From Roseofilum reptotaenium CS-1145 (GTDB lineage Bacteria > Cyanobacteriota > Cyanobacteriia > Cyanobacteriales > Desertifilaceae), in NCBI RefSeq assembly GCF_028330985.1, contig NZ_JAQMUE010000080.1:124001-188000 (forward strand): a stretch of DNA of 64,000 nucleotides. The letters are read 5' to 3'. Positions 55,687 through 64,000 of this stretch are shown here, one piece after another; position 1 is the stretch's first letter; every line of letters starts with the position of its first letter. The position numbers and the translations under genes are program-made. The notes under the pieces were generated by a model that was given only the letters and a program-made list of their open reading frames with translations, was not told where the DNA came from and did no database searches.

Positions 55687-56784
55687 TTATTTCCTAGATT
55701 TTTTAAGTCCTAATTTACGAAATACTTTCTGCATAAATGTGGGAGGGGGGTTATAGGGTTTAGGTTTACCAACAAACTGTGGTCGATTTTCAGGTTCGTG
55801 CAAATAGCGATAGTGTAAGAATAGTTCTCGATAGGGAAAATCTAAGTTTTCCCCAGCACACAGACGAGTAAATACCTTAGAAGAAAGCCCAATATAGTGC
55901 AGGTATGTTAACTGTGCCTCTTTATCATAGAGCAAATGATCCCGTTCCATAAAGTGAGGAGAAGTGACGGAACATCCGGTGATCTGTTCTTTCGGGAGGT
56001 GTAGGGAAAAGTTGTAAATGTCCAAACCCGATCGCATGGTCATATAATTAAGAACAGATTGATTAGGGGCTGATGGGTATAAAATTTCAGCTTCTCCAGC
56101 TTGCAGGTAAGTAACCAGTTCATTTCTTTGCTCAACCGATAATAATCCTCGTTTGGATCCATAAAATCCAGCACAGAAAATCTCTCGATGAATTCGTTCT
56201 TGGGGGAAGATTTGAAATAGTTTGGAACTCTCTACATTATAAATATGAGAGGGGTCTTTATACTGGAAATCATAGACAACAAAATCATGATGATTAAGTT
56301 CCTCAAAGACGAAATCTAGGGAGTTGAGAACCAATACATCAGCATCAAAGTAGACAAATTTTTCAAACGGACTTTTTGGGTCAAACGCACAGTAGCGACG
56401 GTTCATTCCGATACGACGAACTCCCTGAATGCCCTGGGATTCCCACTGTTGTAGGACATTAGGATGAGCTTTCCAGACCTCGTAGGAAAATTCTTCCCAA
56501 GGAGCAAAGATATCTGGATCGTTGAGTAATTCTACATTTTTTCTTCGACTAATTTCTGCTTTGACGCGATCTAGGCGATCGTCATAAGCAATAACACAGA
56601 CGGGTGTATCAGCACCAACATTGACTTCTATACTGTTTAGCAGTGCAACCAGTTGATCGTAAACTACATCATTAGCAGATGTATAGATTCCATGAGTCAT
56701 AGGATTGAATATACAAGGACATACTAGAGATCCGGCGACCAAAACATTAAGTTTGTCTGGTTTCTTTTGTTTATTGTCACTCAT
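55687..56784 (-). CDS. GT8-like glycosyltransferase
   Basis: The product of about 365 aa (ATG 56784; TTG 56802 possible) has DxD motif KFVYFDADVLVLNSLDFV and an NHHDFVVYDFQYKD segment. Its N-terminal CPCIFNPMTHGIYTSANDVV and C-terminal YFPYRELFLHYR-like ending (DFPYRELFLHYRYL) match the pattern seen in the neighbouring gene (GGPYRELWRYYRYL), so these are paralogous enzymes. Likely a surface-glycan transferase. Confidence 0.75.
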   Translation of the reverse strand: MSDNKQKKPDKLNVLVAGSLVCPCIFNPMTHGIYTSANDVVYDQLVALLNSIEVNVGADTPVCVIAYDDRLDRVKAEISRRKNVELLNDPDIFAPWEEFSYEVWKAHPNVLQQWESQGIQGVRRIGMNRRYCAFDPKSPFEKFVYFDADVLVLNSLDFVFEELNHHDFVVYDFQYKDPSHIYNVESSKLFQIFPQERIHREIFCAGFYGSKRGLLSVEQRNELVTYLQAGEAEILYPSAPNQSVLNYMTMRSGLDIYNFSLHLPKEQITGCSVTSPHFMERDHLLYDKEAQLTYLHYIGLSSKVFTRLCAGENLDFPYRELFLHYRYLHEPENRPQFVGKPKPYNPPPTFMQKVFRKLGLKKSRK

Positions 56785-56905
56785 CGAAGATAGTTTTGAC
56801 AACTATTAACTAGAGTAATTTTGAAAGATCTTAATGGGTGGTTACTTCTTGACAATCGTCTGAATTTATGACATCATTTAATATGGGAATGTCATATACC
56901 AATTC

Positions 56906-57814
56906 ATGAAAAAGAAAGTTATCTTCATAATGGGCATTGGTCGTTCAGGATCAACCCTAGTGGAACTAATGCTTGGCAGCCATCCTAAAGCTTTCTCATT
57001 AGGTGAAATTAGTAAATTACCTGAAATTCTAGGAAAAACACAACAAAACTGGGCTTGGGCTTCACCAGGTAGCACCTTTTGGCAAGATAAATTCACTGAA
57101 ACGGAATTAAGGCAGTTAGCATCTGGATTATCAGATCACCGATTACATCAGTATCTCCCTTTGAAAGTTGAGAGAACAGTTCGAGAATGGCTAGGTAACG
57201 ATCAAATACTGAATCCCTACACTATACTCTTTTCTAAAACAAAAGCTGACATTCTAACTGATTCTAGTAAAACGGTTCATTGGATATCTAATAAACTTAA
57301 AGCGAGAGAATTTAGACAGCAGGAGATTGACGCTTATTTGGTATATAATGTTCGTGATGGCCGAGCCGTGCTGAATTCTTATCTACGACTCAAAAAAGAT
57401 ACAGTAGAAGAAATAAGTAACAGATGGGTTACGCTTTTGAAGGAATACCACGAGTTTTATAATCAGTTTCCAGAGAATAAGAAAGTAACCGTTCGCTATG
57501 AAGAACTAGTAAGTAATCCCCAAGAAGTTATCAAATCGCTCTGTGATTGGCTAAACCTTGAATTTAGTCCAGATATGGTTGAATATTGGAAGCACGATCA
57601 TCATCATATTGTGGGAAGTCGGGGCACAAGTGCTTTAATTGCTAAGTATAGAGGACAAACCTCACGAAACCTAGATAGTCATGGCGATTATTATCAAGAT
57701 CCGGAATTCAGAATCAAATTAGATTTGCGTTGGAAAAATGAATTATCTCCAGAAAATTTGCAAGTATTTAATGCTATTGCTGGAAATTTGAATAAACCCT
57801 ATGAGTGGGATTAG
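56906..57814 (+). CDS. Sulfotransferase (tandem copy 1)
   Basis: The 302-aa product has the PAPS 5'-phosphosulfate loop IGRSGSTLVELMLGSHP at residue 11 and a 3'-phosphate motif VRDGRAVLNSYLRLKK. It transfers sulfate from PAPS to an alcohol or sugar acceptor. It is paired head to tail with the next gene (35 bases apart) and is one of three sulfotransferases in this glycan locus. Confidence 0.87.
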   Translation: MKKKVIFIMGIGRSGSTLVELMLGSHPKAFSLGEISKLPEILGKTQQNWAWASPGSTFWQDKFTETELRQLASGLSDHRLHQYLPLKVERTVREWLGNDQILNPYTILFSKTKADILTDSSKTVHWISNKLKAREFRQQEIDAYLVYNVRDGRAVLNSYLRLKKDTVEEISNRWVTLLKEYHEFYNQFPENKKVTVRYEELVSNPQEVIKSLCDWLNLEFSPDMVEYWKHDHHHIVGSRGTSALIAKYRGQTSRNLDSHGDYYQDPEFRIKLDLRWKNELSPENLQVFNAIAGNLNKPYEWD

Positions 57815-57849
57815 TGAATTGCTGTTGATGAAAAATAATGGGTTGAAAA

Positions 57850-58767
57850 ATGAGTAAGAGAAAAGTTTTATTTATTATTGGAGCCGGTCACTGTGGTTCC
57901 AGTCTACTTGCTCTTATATTAGGGAGTCATCCTCAATGCTTTTCGGCTGGAGAGTTAGGTAACTTGCCGAATCGTTACAGAAAAGGACTGTATCTTGATT
58001 GTGTGAACTGTAATTCTGATTTTTGGGATCGAACATTTGGAGACTCAGGTCTGAAACAGTTATCCATTGGATTGGGTGATACTCGCGTCACTCCTTATAT
58101 CCCCCTAAAGTTAGAGAAAAATATTCGTGAGTTCTTAGGGACAGATCGAGTGTTTAAGCCGTACACCTTCATGTTGGCGCAATTGGGTAAAGAAGTCATT
58201 ATCGATGCTAGTAAATATTGGGTTTGGGTAGATAGAAAGACGAAAGCCAAAGAGTTTACAGTAGGTGAAGTTGAAGCATACTTGTTAAATTTAGTCAGAG
58301 ATGGCCGCGCTATTGTCAATTCATATCTAAGGAAATATCCTCAAAGAGACATGGCTACTTTCACTCAAAATTGGATGGACAAAACAAAACGGAGACAAGA
58401 GTTTTACCAATCTTTTGACCGAGGGAAGAAAATTGAAGTGGCTTATGAACAGTTAGCAAGCGATCCTCACGTAACAGTCCAGAAGATTTGTGAGTTTCTG
58501 GAGATAGAGTTTACGCCAGATATGATTGAATATTGGAAATACGATCATCATGACATTTCCGGGAATGATGGAACTTACTCTCTAGTGAGGCGTTATCAAC
58601 AGCAAGAAATGCTAGATAAGGTGAAAGAGACTCATGGTGAGTATTATGAAAAGATTGATTTAGGAATCAAATTGGATTTGCGATGGAAAAAAGAGTTGTC
58701 AAAAGAAAAACTCGATATTTTTAATTCAATTGCTGGTGAATTCAATCAACCCTATGTATGGGATTAG
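57850..58767 (+). CDS. Sulfotransferase (tandem copy 2)
   Basis: The 305-aa paralogue of the preceding gene has loop GAGHCGSSLLALILGSHPQC and the 3'-phosphate motif VRDGRAIVNSYLRKYP. Shared ends (LKLDLRWKKELS against IKLDLRWKNELS) show duplication, while the PAPS loop has diverged (GHCGSS). Its last 4 bases overlap the convergent glycosyltransferase gene. Confidence 0.85.
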   Translation: MSKRKVLFIIGAGHCGSSLLALILGSHPQCFSAGELGNLPNRYRKGLYLDCVNCNSDFWDRTFGDSGLKQLSIGLGDTRVTPYIPLKLEKNIREFLGTDRVFKPYTFMLAQLGKEVIIDASKYWVWVDRKTKAKEFTVGEVEAYLLNLVRDGRAIVNSYLRKYPQRDMATFTQNWMDKTKRRQEFYQSFDRGKKIEVAYEQLASDPHVTVQKICEFLEIEFTPDMIEYWKYDHHDISGNDGTYSLVRRYQQQEMLDKVKETHGEYYEKIDLGIKLDLRWKKELSKEKLDIFNSIAGEFNQPYVWD

Positions 58768-59756
58768 AAAGTTAAAGACTGTAACCGTTTCTTCATCGCT
58801 TCTGCTTTAATCAACCAATAGTGTTGTTGAATGTACATCCATTTGAACAGATTAGGGGATTCTATCCAGCGTTGATAGGTAGGAGTCGCAATATCAGTGA
58901 GGAATGCTTTCCAAGAGGAGAGAATGGTTTCAATGCGGGTACTTTGAGCGCGATCGCAACCATTAGCAATCATATCTTTCCGCAACTGTGGATTATCTTT
59001 CAAAGTTTTAATGGCAGCGATCGCCTCCTCTAGAGATTTAACCTCAATATAGTCCAGATCGCTGCGCCGTTCTGCTTGAAATGCTGATTCAGCTCCCAAA
59101 ATGACGGGAACCTCTGCACGCCAAGAGTTATAGAGTTTAGTTGCCGGTTTCCACAGATAGGTTTCAGTTGCTTCAAAGGTACGGACTGCAATTACAGCAT
59201 CTACATTACTGTAATCATGCCATCGCTCTTTGGGTACAATGTTCCACTGTAGACCCATCTCTGCAAGACTTTGAGACCAGGAGGGATCTTTTAATTCTGG
59301 AGCTAAGTTATAACTGATACCAAAATAAGCAATGTTTTCAAAGCGATCGCCGCGATCTCGATCACGAGGAATTAATCCAGGTTGAGACCAAAGCGGAATA
59401 TAATGGCTATTTTTAACCACTTCAGTCTCCTGTGGATTTTGAACCACATGCATTTGTGCATAAGGATGAGCTGCTTGATCGGCTTTCATACAGACCATCA
59501 AGACTTTTGGAATTGGTCTCAATTTATACTTAAAAGAATCTCGATGAGCTAACACAATACCTTCATCTGGAATCGATCCTACTAAGCTACAAGGAAATCC
59601 ATCGGACTTAAGATGTAAATAAGTTTGCAAAGTCCAACAGTAAATTCCACGGCCAAACCCTTCCCAATAACTCTTAGCATTATTTGGCATATCTTCTAGC
59701 CAGTCTGCTTGAGGAAGGTAAAAATAGATGGGAGGTAAGTTATCATAGTTGCTCAT
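58764..59756 (-). CDS. Glycosyltransferase-like protein (GT-B type)
   Basis: The 330-aa product (ATG 59756, MSNYDNLPPIYFYLPQADWL; a longer frame from 59804 would overlap the upstream gene). It has KLYNSWRAEVPVILGAESAF and DYIEVKSLEEAIAAIKTL, typical of the C-terminal half of GT4/GT-B enzymes. It lacks a clear N-terminal donor motif, so the call is moderate. It follows the sulfotransferase gene by 13 bases. Confidence 0.65.
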   Translation of the reverse strand: MSNYDNLPPIYFYLPQADWLEDMPNNAKSYWEGFGRGIYCWTLQTYLHLKSDGFPCSLVGSIPDEGIVLAHRDSFKYKLRPIPKVLMVCMKADQAAHPYAQMHVVQNPQETEVVKNSHYIPLWSQPGLIPRDRDRGDRFENIAYFGISYNLAPELKDPSWSQSLAEMGLQWNIVPKERWHDYSNVDAVIAVRTFEATETYLWKPATKLYNSWRAEVPVILGAESAFQAERRSDLDYIEVKSLEEAIAAIKTLKDNPQLRKDMIANGCDRAQSTRIETILSSWKAFLTDIATPTYQRWIESPNLFKWMYIQQHYWLIKAEAMKKRLQSLTF

Positions 59757-59769
59757 GTTCGCTAACTCC

Positions 59770-60681
59770 TCAACCCTCCAACCACTTCGATAAATCTCGT
59801 CCAATCAACTCTTGAAGCTTCAGAATATCCTCCCGATACTCTTCTGTTAGTTCCTTGCGTAGCTTGGGAGATAATTTAGGCTTCCCTAAATTTTGCTGTT
59901 TCAGCCTATCAGCAATGCTTTTACGAAACTTCATCGGTAACAGGGTTTTGACTACTGCTTTAACAGGATTCGGTCGATTCAGCAGAGTATTAACTGTCTG
60001 ATTCTTGGGAACACGAGTAGGGTTATGTTTCTTGCTCACATTAGGAACAAAATTATCATCTACTTCTAAAAATTGGAAAACCTCTTTCATCAGTCCAGTT
60101 GGATCTGCAATCAAATCGTCATACAGATACACTCGAATTTGCTTCGCATCGAAAGTATCGAAGTATCGCTTCAACTGAACATAGTAAAATCCCCGGCGTT
60201 TATGATGCCATTGAAAGCTCCAATTTTTGGCAATCCTATCCTCTTCTTCTTTCAGAGTTTTAACAAAATCTGGAACCGGTTCTCTCCCATTACTCAAAGA
60301 AAATAAAAAATGTGAAAATGCTCGTTCTGCTGGCTGGCGGAGAATTGCAATTAACTTGGCATCAGGAATATAATGATGAATTCTTTGAACTGCTTTTTCA
60401 CTGTAAATATATGACGTAGATGCTTCTCCTATAGCTTTCTCATCGGTTACCCCTGCAAACAACTCTTGATAGCTGTCCAAATCAGTAATAGCATTCGTCA
60501 TCACATGATTGCCATTGGGGCCAATACGATTAATATCTTCTCCTTCTAGAGTAAAAAAATCAGGTTCTTTTTGATCCCTAGACGCTGGCATATAGACTTG
60601 TGGATGCTGCTTAAGGTAGTAATATAAAGAAGATGTTCCTGATTTAGCTGCGCCAATCAATAAAAAGTTAGGTAGGGTCAT
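59770..60681 (-). CDS. Sulfotransferase (Sulfotransfer_1 type)
   Basis: The 303-aa product has the PAPS loop IGAAKSGTSSLYYYLKQHP at residue 8 and 3'-phosphate motif AILRQPAERAFSHFLF. This is closer to heparan/glycan sulfotransferases than the two tandem genes. It lies between two glycosyltransferase genes on the same strand, fitting sulfation of the polysaccharide made here. Confidence 0.88.
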   Translation of the reverse strand: MTLPNFLLIGAAKSGTSSLYYYLKQHPQVYMPASRDQKEPDFFTLEGEDINRIGPNGNHVMTNAITDLDSYQELFAGVTDEKAIGEASTSYIYSEKAVQRIHHYIPDAKLIAILRQPAERAFSHFLFSLSNGREPVPDFVKTLKEEEDRIAKNWSFQWHHKRRGFYYVQLKRYFDTFDAKQIRVYLYDDLIADPTGLMKEVFQFLEVDDNFVPNVSKKHNPTRVPKNQTVNTLLNRPNPVKAVVKTLLPMKFRKSIADRLKQQNLGKPKLSPKLRKELTEEYREDILKLQELIGRDLSKWLEG

Positions 60682-60699
60682 GGTTTTATCTCTAAATTT

Positions 60700-61815
60700 C
60701 TATTGTTCATTTAACCAGAATTGGGCAACTTGTTCCCAAGTCTCATTTTTAACTAGATCGGAAAACCGTTCGCGGATCTCTTGCAGTTCTGAAGGATTTC
60801 GCATCAGTTCTATAATTTTCCAAGCTACTGCTTCTTGGGTTTCTTTCGTATAAGGATTACCTGGTACTTTAACACAATATTCTTTATCTTTCAGTCCAGC
60901 ATAATCCGTCGTTACGGGGACAGCACCCACTAGGGCCGATTCTCGCACTGTATTACAATCAAGCTCTTCAAAAGTACATCCATAATAATTAATATTAGAA
61001 GTAGCTTTCTCGGCCATAAGCTGTTCGCGACCTACCTTTCCATGTTCAATTACGCCCGGTTGTTGCATCAATGTTTCCATTTTCTGTTTCCAATCTTCTT
61101 TGATTTGTCTCGGCCAACCGTAGTAAATATGAAGTTTGGCTTCAGGAATTTCTTGGTGAATTAAGGGCCAGCCGAATTCTAACATTCTTTCTAGACCTCG
61201 GATATAATTGGATGCGTAGATGATTTTATAGGGATCTTTGAGTTGTCCACAAAATTTAAGGAAGGAAGAATCGAATCCATTGGGGACAATCGCAATTTGG
61301 CGATCTGGAATTTCTGGTAATAAGGATCGATGGAATAAATTTTTACAGAATACTTTATCATAGCCTTTTAGTTTTTCATAGGTCACTTCTTCTGGTAAGA
61401 GAACAGAACCTAAATCGAGCCAAACCCGTTTTGCTTTGATCGGGAATTTAATTCGCCAGGCAAACTGCCACATAATGAGTGTATCAAAAGAATCGCAAGG
61501 ATTGAATTGAGTGTGGTGATAATACTGGACTCCATCATACAATCCTTGTTGAGATCCACAATTATTATAGACAGTAACAGAATAACCTAATTTAATCCAT
61601 TCACGAGATAAATAGACAATGCGGGCATCTGCACCTCCTAATCCCGTTTTTAGACTTTCTGGAGACCATTCATAATTAGTATCTCCCGTATAGTATACAA
61701 TAGACTTATCTGGCCATAGTTTAGATTTTAAGCCCTGGTTTATGAGTTTTATTTGTGACTTTACTTTCCCAAGTATTTTTTGATAGATGTTCATGAAACT
61801 CATACTTGAATACAT
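60700..61815 (-). CDS. GT4-like glycosyltransferase (divergent paralogue 1)
   Basis: The 371-aa product has GT-B text: TGLGGADARIVYLSREWIKL (N-terminal sugar-site loop), VPNGFDSSFLKF, and a C-terminal ESALVGAVPVTTDYAGL. It resembles the divergent neighbour at 61982 throughout. ATG 61794 may be the true start, since MNIYQKILGKVK aligns with the neighbour's MKKIKAWVKQTL. The 166-base gap between the pair holds the promoters. Confidence 0.82.
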   Translation of the reverse strand: MYSSMSFMNIYQKILGKVKSQIKLINQGLKSKLWPDKSIVYYTGDTNYEWSPESLKTGLGGADARIVYLSREWIKLGYSVTVYNNCGSQQGLYDGVQYYHHTQFNPCDSFDTLIMWQFAWRIKFPIKAKRVWLDLGSVLLPEEVTYEKLKGYDKVFCKNLFHRSLLPEIPDRQIAIVPNGFDSSFLKFCGQLKDPYKIIYASNYIRGLERMLEFGWPLIHQEIPEAKLHIYYGWPRQIKEDWKQKMETLMQQPGVIEHGKVGREQLMAEKATSNINYYGCTFEELDCNTVRESALVGAVPVTTDYAGLKDKEYCVKVPGNPYTKETQEAVAWKIIELMRNPSELQEIRERFSDLVKNETWEQVAQFWLNEQ

Positions 61816-61981
61816 CCGTTATGATATAGTTGTAATACTACCAAGTTTTGGTTAGACTCTCCGAAATGATTAAATGTTTTGATCATCCCTTAATTATCCA
61901 TGCTCATCATAGACCACCCGTTTAGACTAGAGACAGAAAATAAAGAAATCTTCACTATCTCCATGACATAAAGTACGGCCA

Positions 61982-63094
61982 ATGAAAAAAATCAAAGCAT
62001 GGGTTAAGCAAACACTCCCTAATCTTCAGACTCTTTATAAGAAGATAACTGCTAAAACATGGTCTCCTCATTCAATTGTTTATTATACCGGAAACCACCA
62101 TGAGGGATTAACTCCAAATAGCTTGAAAACTGGCGCAAGTGGTTCTCATGCGGCTGTTATTTATCTGGCCAGAGAATGGGTGAAGTTAGGACATCAAGTC
62201 AGGGTGTATAGCAATTGTGGAGATCAAGAGGGACTTTATGATGGGGTAGAATATGTCAACTATTATAAATTCAATTGGTGCGATCGCTTTGATACTGTGA
62301 TTATTTGGAGACATTCTACCTTACTACAGTATCCCATTAACGCCAAGAACCTTTGGTTAGATTGGCATGATACTCTAGGCCCAGCCAAAGCTTTTACAAC
62401 AGAACGATTAGAACCCTTTGATAAAATATTTTCTAAGAGCCATTATCAACGCCGATTATTGCCCCAGTTTAATGATGATAAATTTGTGGTCATTAACAAT
62501 GGAGTGAGTGAAGAAATTAGCCCGTTATACAATACGCCTAAAACCCCCTATAAATTAATCTATGGCTCGCGCTACTATCGAGGACTAGAGTATATGCTAA
62601 CTTACGGATGGCCGATTATTAAACAAGAAATCCCTGAAGCAGAACTTCACCTATTCTATGGATTTACCAAGCGAGATAATCACCCTAAACACTCAGAGTG
62701 GAGAAAAAAAATGATCGATCTAATAAATCAGCCTGGTGTGTTTGATCGTGGCCGTGTTTCTCAAGATAAGATTCTAGAGGAAAAAGCAAAATCATTGATT
62801 CATTATTATGGTTGTACCTATCCAGAAATTGATTGTATTTCTGTTCGTGAATCAGCAATGGTGGGCTGTATTCCAGTCATGACTGATTTAGCGGCTTTAG
62901 GTGAAAAACCTTATGGCATAAAGGTTTCTGGAGATCCAGAATCTCAGGAAACGCAAGAAGCAATAGCCTATCAAGTAATTGATTTAATGCGGGCAGACCC
63001 GGAAAAATTGCAGTTAATTCGCGAACAGTTTCAGCAATTGGCTCAAGAAGAGACCTGGGCAAAAGTTGCGCCTATTTGGTTGAAAAATCAGTAG
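61982..63094 (+). CDS. GT4-like glycosyltransferase (divergent paralogue 2)
   Basis: The 370-aa product has SLKTGASGSHAAVIYLAREW, VINNGVSEEISPLY and ESAMVGCIPVMTDLAALGEK. It is an obvious paralogue of the preceding gene, and both read away from a shared intergenic region. The enzyme presumably extends a surface glycan; donor unknown. Confidence 0.82.
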   Translation: MKKIKAWVKQTLPNLQTLYKKITAKTWSPHSIVYYTGNHHEGLTPNSLKTGASGSHAAVIYLAREWVKLGHQVRVYSNCGDQEGLYDGVEYVNYYKFNWCDRFDTVIIWRHSTLLQYPINAKNLWLDWHDTLGPAKAFTTERLEPFDKIFSKSHYQRRLLPQFNDDKFVVINNGVSEEISPLYNTPKTPYKLIYGSRYYRGLEYMLTYGWPIIKQEIPEAELHLFYGFTKRDNHPKHSEWRKKMIDLINQPGVFDRGRVSQDKILEEKAKSLIHYYGCTYPEIDCISVRESAMVGCIPVMTDLAALGEKPYGIKVSGDPESQETQEAIAYQVIDLMRADPEKLQLIREQFQQLAQEETWAKVAPIWLKNQ

Positions 63095-63126
63095 AATTAA
63101 GTTTAATATTGGATTTTTTTATAGAT

Positions 63127-64000
63127 ATGGCTCACTCAACTAGGATGAAATTAATTATCCCCATTGAATATTATAGATCGGGTGGTGTCGAGCGAGTAAT
63201 TATCTCTCTTATTGAGGAATTTTCTAAGAACATAGAACAAATTATTATCGTTTTACCTAAAAAAGATATTTATTACTTTCAGAAAATACTGCCCTCTTCT
63301 GAGTCCATAGTTTACGAATCTTTTGTCCCAACAAAAAATATGCTTTTATCTTTTTTAAGAATTTTAATTTCAGGATCAAAGATATTTAAAATTAAACAAT
63401 TAGAGAAAAAAATAAAGAAATTCAGAAACCAGCAGTCCAAACATAATGCCCTCAATGGATTAATTGAAAAGTATCAAGCGACCCATTGTTTATATGTTTT
63501 AACCAATCGATTAACGCCACCTAACCTCAAAATCCCTTTGGGAATGATCGCTCATGATGTGTTTTGGCGGTTTGCCCCCATGACCTATCCAGAAGATTAT
63601 GTGAGAGAGTACGATCAAAGTTTGTTAGTATGGCTCAAAAAATCTGATCTTGTTTTTACGGTTTCTGAGAAGACAAAGACTGATATAATATCAGTTTTTC
63701 CTGGTTTTTCGTCCAAAATTAAACCCATTCCTAATGCTGGGGTAGCCATTCGTAAGACGGAACGTGATAGAGAGACAACTGTTAACTCTAGCCATCTCAT
63801 TACATTTTATTTTCCTTCTTCATTTGGAATTTATAAGGATCACTTAACGTTACTGAGAAGCGGGATAAGAGTTGCTCAGAAAAAACTTCAGTTCCAGGTT
63901 GTACTTACCGGTAAGGAAACAGATGCTTTAGTCAATGGACGTTTAAGTCTGTCCCAGCAAAGTAGTACTCAAGAATATTCTAATTATTTAAATCAATGCC
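63127..64000 (+). CDS. Glycosyltransferase (3' end off window)
   Basis: From ATG 63127 the frame runs open to the right edge, at least 291 codons. The start MKLIIPIEYYRSGGVERVII (ATG 63145 possible) is the GT4 opening in which the GGVER loop binds the donor. It continues MIAHDVFWRFAPMTYPEDY and SDLVFTVSEKTKTDI. The nucleotide-binding half begins near the edge (LITFYFPSSFGIYKDHLTLL). Confidence 0.82.
   Translation, partial: MAHSTRMKLIIPIEYYRSGGVERVIISLIEEFSKNIEQIIIVLPKKDIYYFQKILPSSESIVYESFVPTKNMLLSFLRILISGSKIFKIKQLEKKIKKFRNQQSKHNALNGLIEKYQATHCLYVLTNRLTPPNLKIPLGMIAHDVFWRFAPMTYPEDYVREYDQSLLVWLKKSDLVFTVSEKTKTDIISVFPGFSSKIKPIPNAGVAIRKTERDRETTVNSSHLITFYFPSSFGIYKDHLTLLRSGIRVAQKKLQFQVVLTGKETDALVNGRLSLSQQSSTQEYSNYLNQC

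Noticed and set aside
1-64000. tRNA, rRNA, CRISPR arrays and insertion sequences
   Set aside because: No cloverleaf with GGTTCGAATCC-type arm, no evenly spaced repeats, and no transposase reading frame was seen.

Overview
The window looks like chromosomal DNA of a filamentous, non-heterocystous-type cyanobacterium. The evidence is a very high density of the palindrome GCGATCGC, cyanobacterial gene families (FdC2-like ferredoxin, HisZ, a CopG-type antitoxin fragment, DUF1350, pentapeptide repeats, TPR-CHAT, Nif11, GUN4) and short heptad repeats of the GGGGATN/GGGGAAT kind. No tRNA, rRNA, CRISPR array or insertion sequence was recognised. The genus cannot be fixed from the sequence alone. Both edges cut through genes.

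Layout. 0-3.4 kb: a large extracellular nuclease (3' end off the left edge) and a decayed fragment of a second copy. 3.4-10.6 kb: a lasso-peptide-type RiPP locus with a nucleotidyltransferase, ABC exporter, Asn-synthetase-like cyclase, 53-aa precursor and HprK-like kinase. Its leader-binding and protease genes (B1/B2) are not visible. It also carries a remnant of a 2OG-Fe(II) oxygenase and ends at a frameshifted zeta toxin. 10.6-15.2 kb: a tightly packed cassette of P450, unknown 356-aa protein, methyltransferase and P450, meeting a convergent Nif11-type small protein. 15.3-21.2 kb: FAD oxidoreductase plus cobyrinate a,c-diamide synthase, a pentapeptide-repeat protein, an antitoxin-NTase fusion and DUF1350. 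21.4-35.3 kb: mostly housekeeping genes (GDP-fucose synthesis, folate, ferredoxins, SuhB-like phosphatase, J-protein, HisZ, GGDEF-EAL, acyl-CoA-ligase-like).

35.3-48.5 kb is an accessory, conflict-type region: a broken Uma2 gene, a DUF6883-like remnant, a ParDE pair, a CHAT-STAND NTPase-GUN4 fusion with a short EACC1-like partner, another Uma2, and a 1631-aa TPR-CHAT protein. 48.5-53.7 kb is housekeeping (MogA, SufE, YchF, PLP decarboxylase, CbiT). 53.8-64 kb is a surface-polysaccharide locus: a nucleotide-sugar epimerase, two DxD glycosyltransferases, three sulfotransferases and at least four further glycosyltransferase-like genes. With the gmd/fcl pair at 21-23 kb this suggests a sulfated exopolysaccharide.

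The strongest candidates for something undescribed are: (i) the CHAT-STAND-GUN4 effector with its EACC1-like partner, joining a caspase-like protease to a tetrapyrrole-binding fold; (ii) the lasso locus with an unusual precursor, a kinase and no local B1/B2, next to the P450/unknown/MT/P450 cassette; and (iii) the antitoxin-nucleotidyltransferase fusion.
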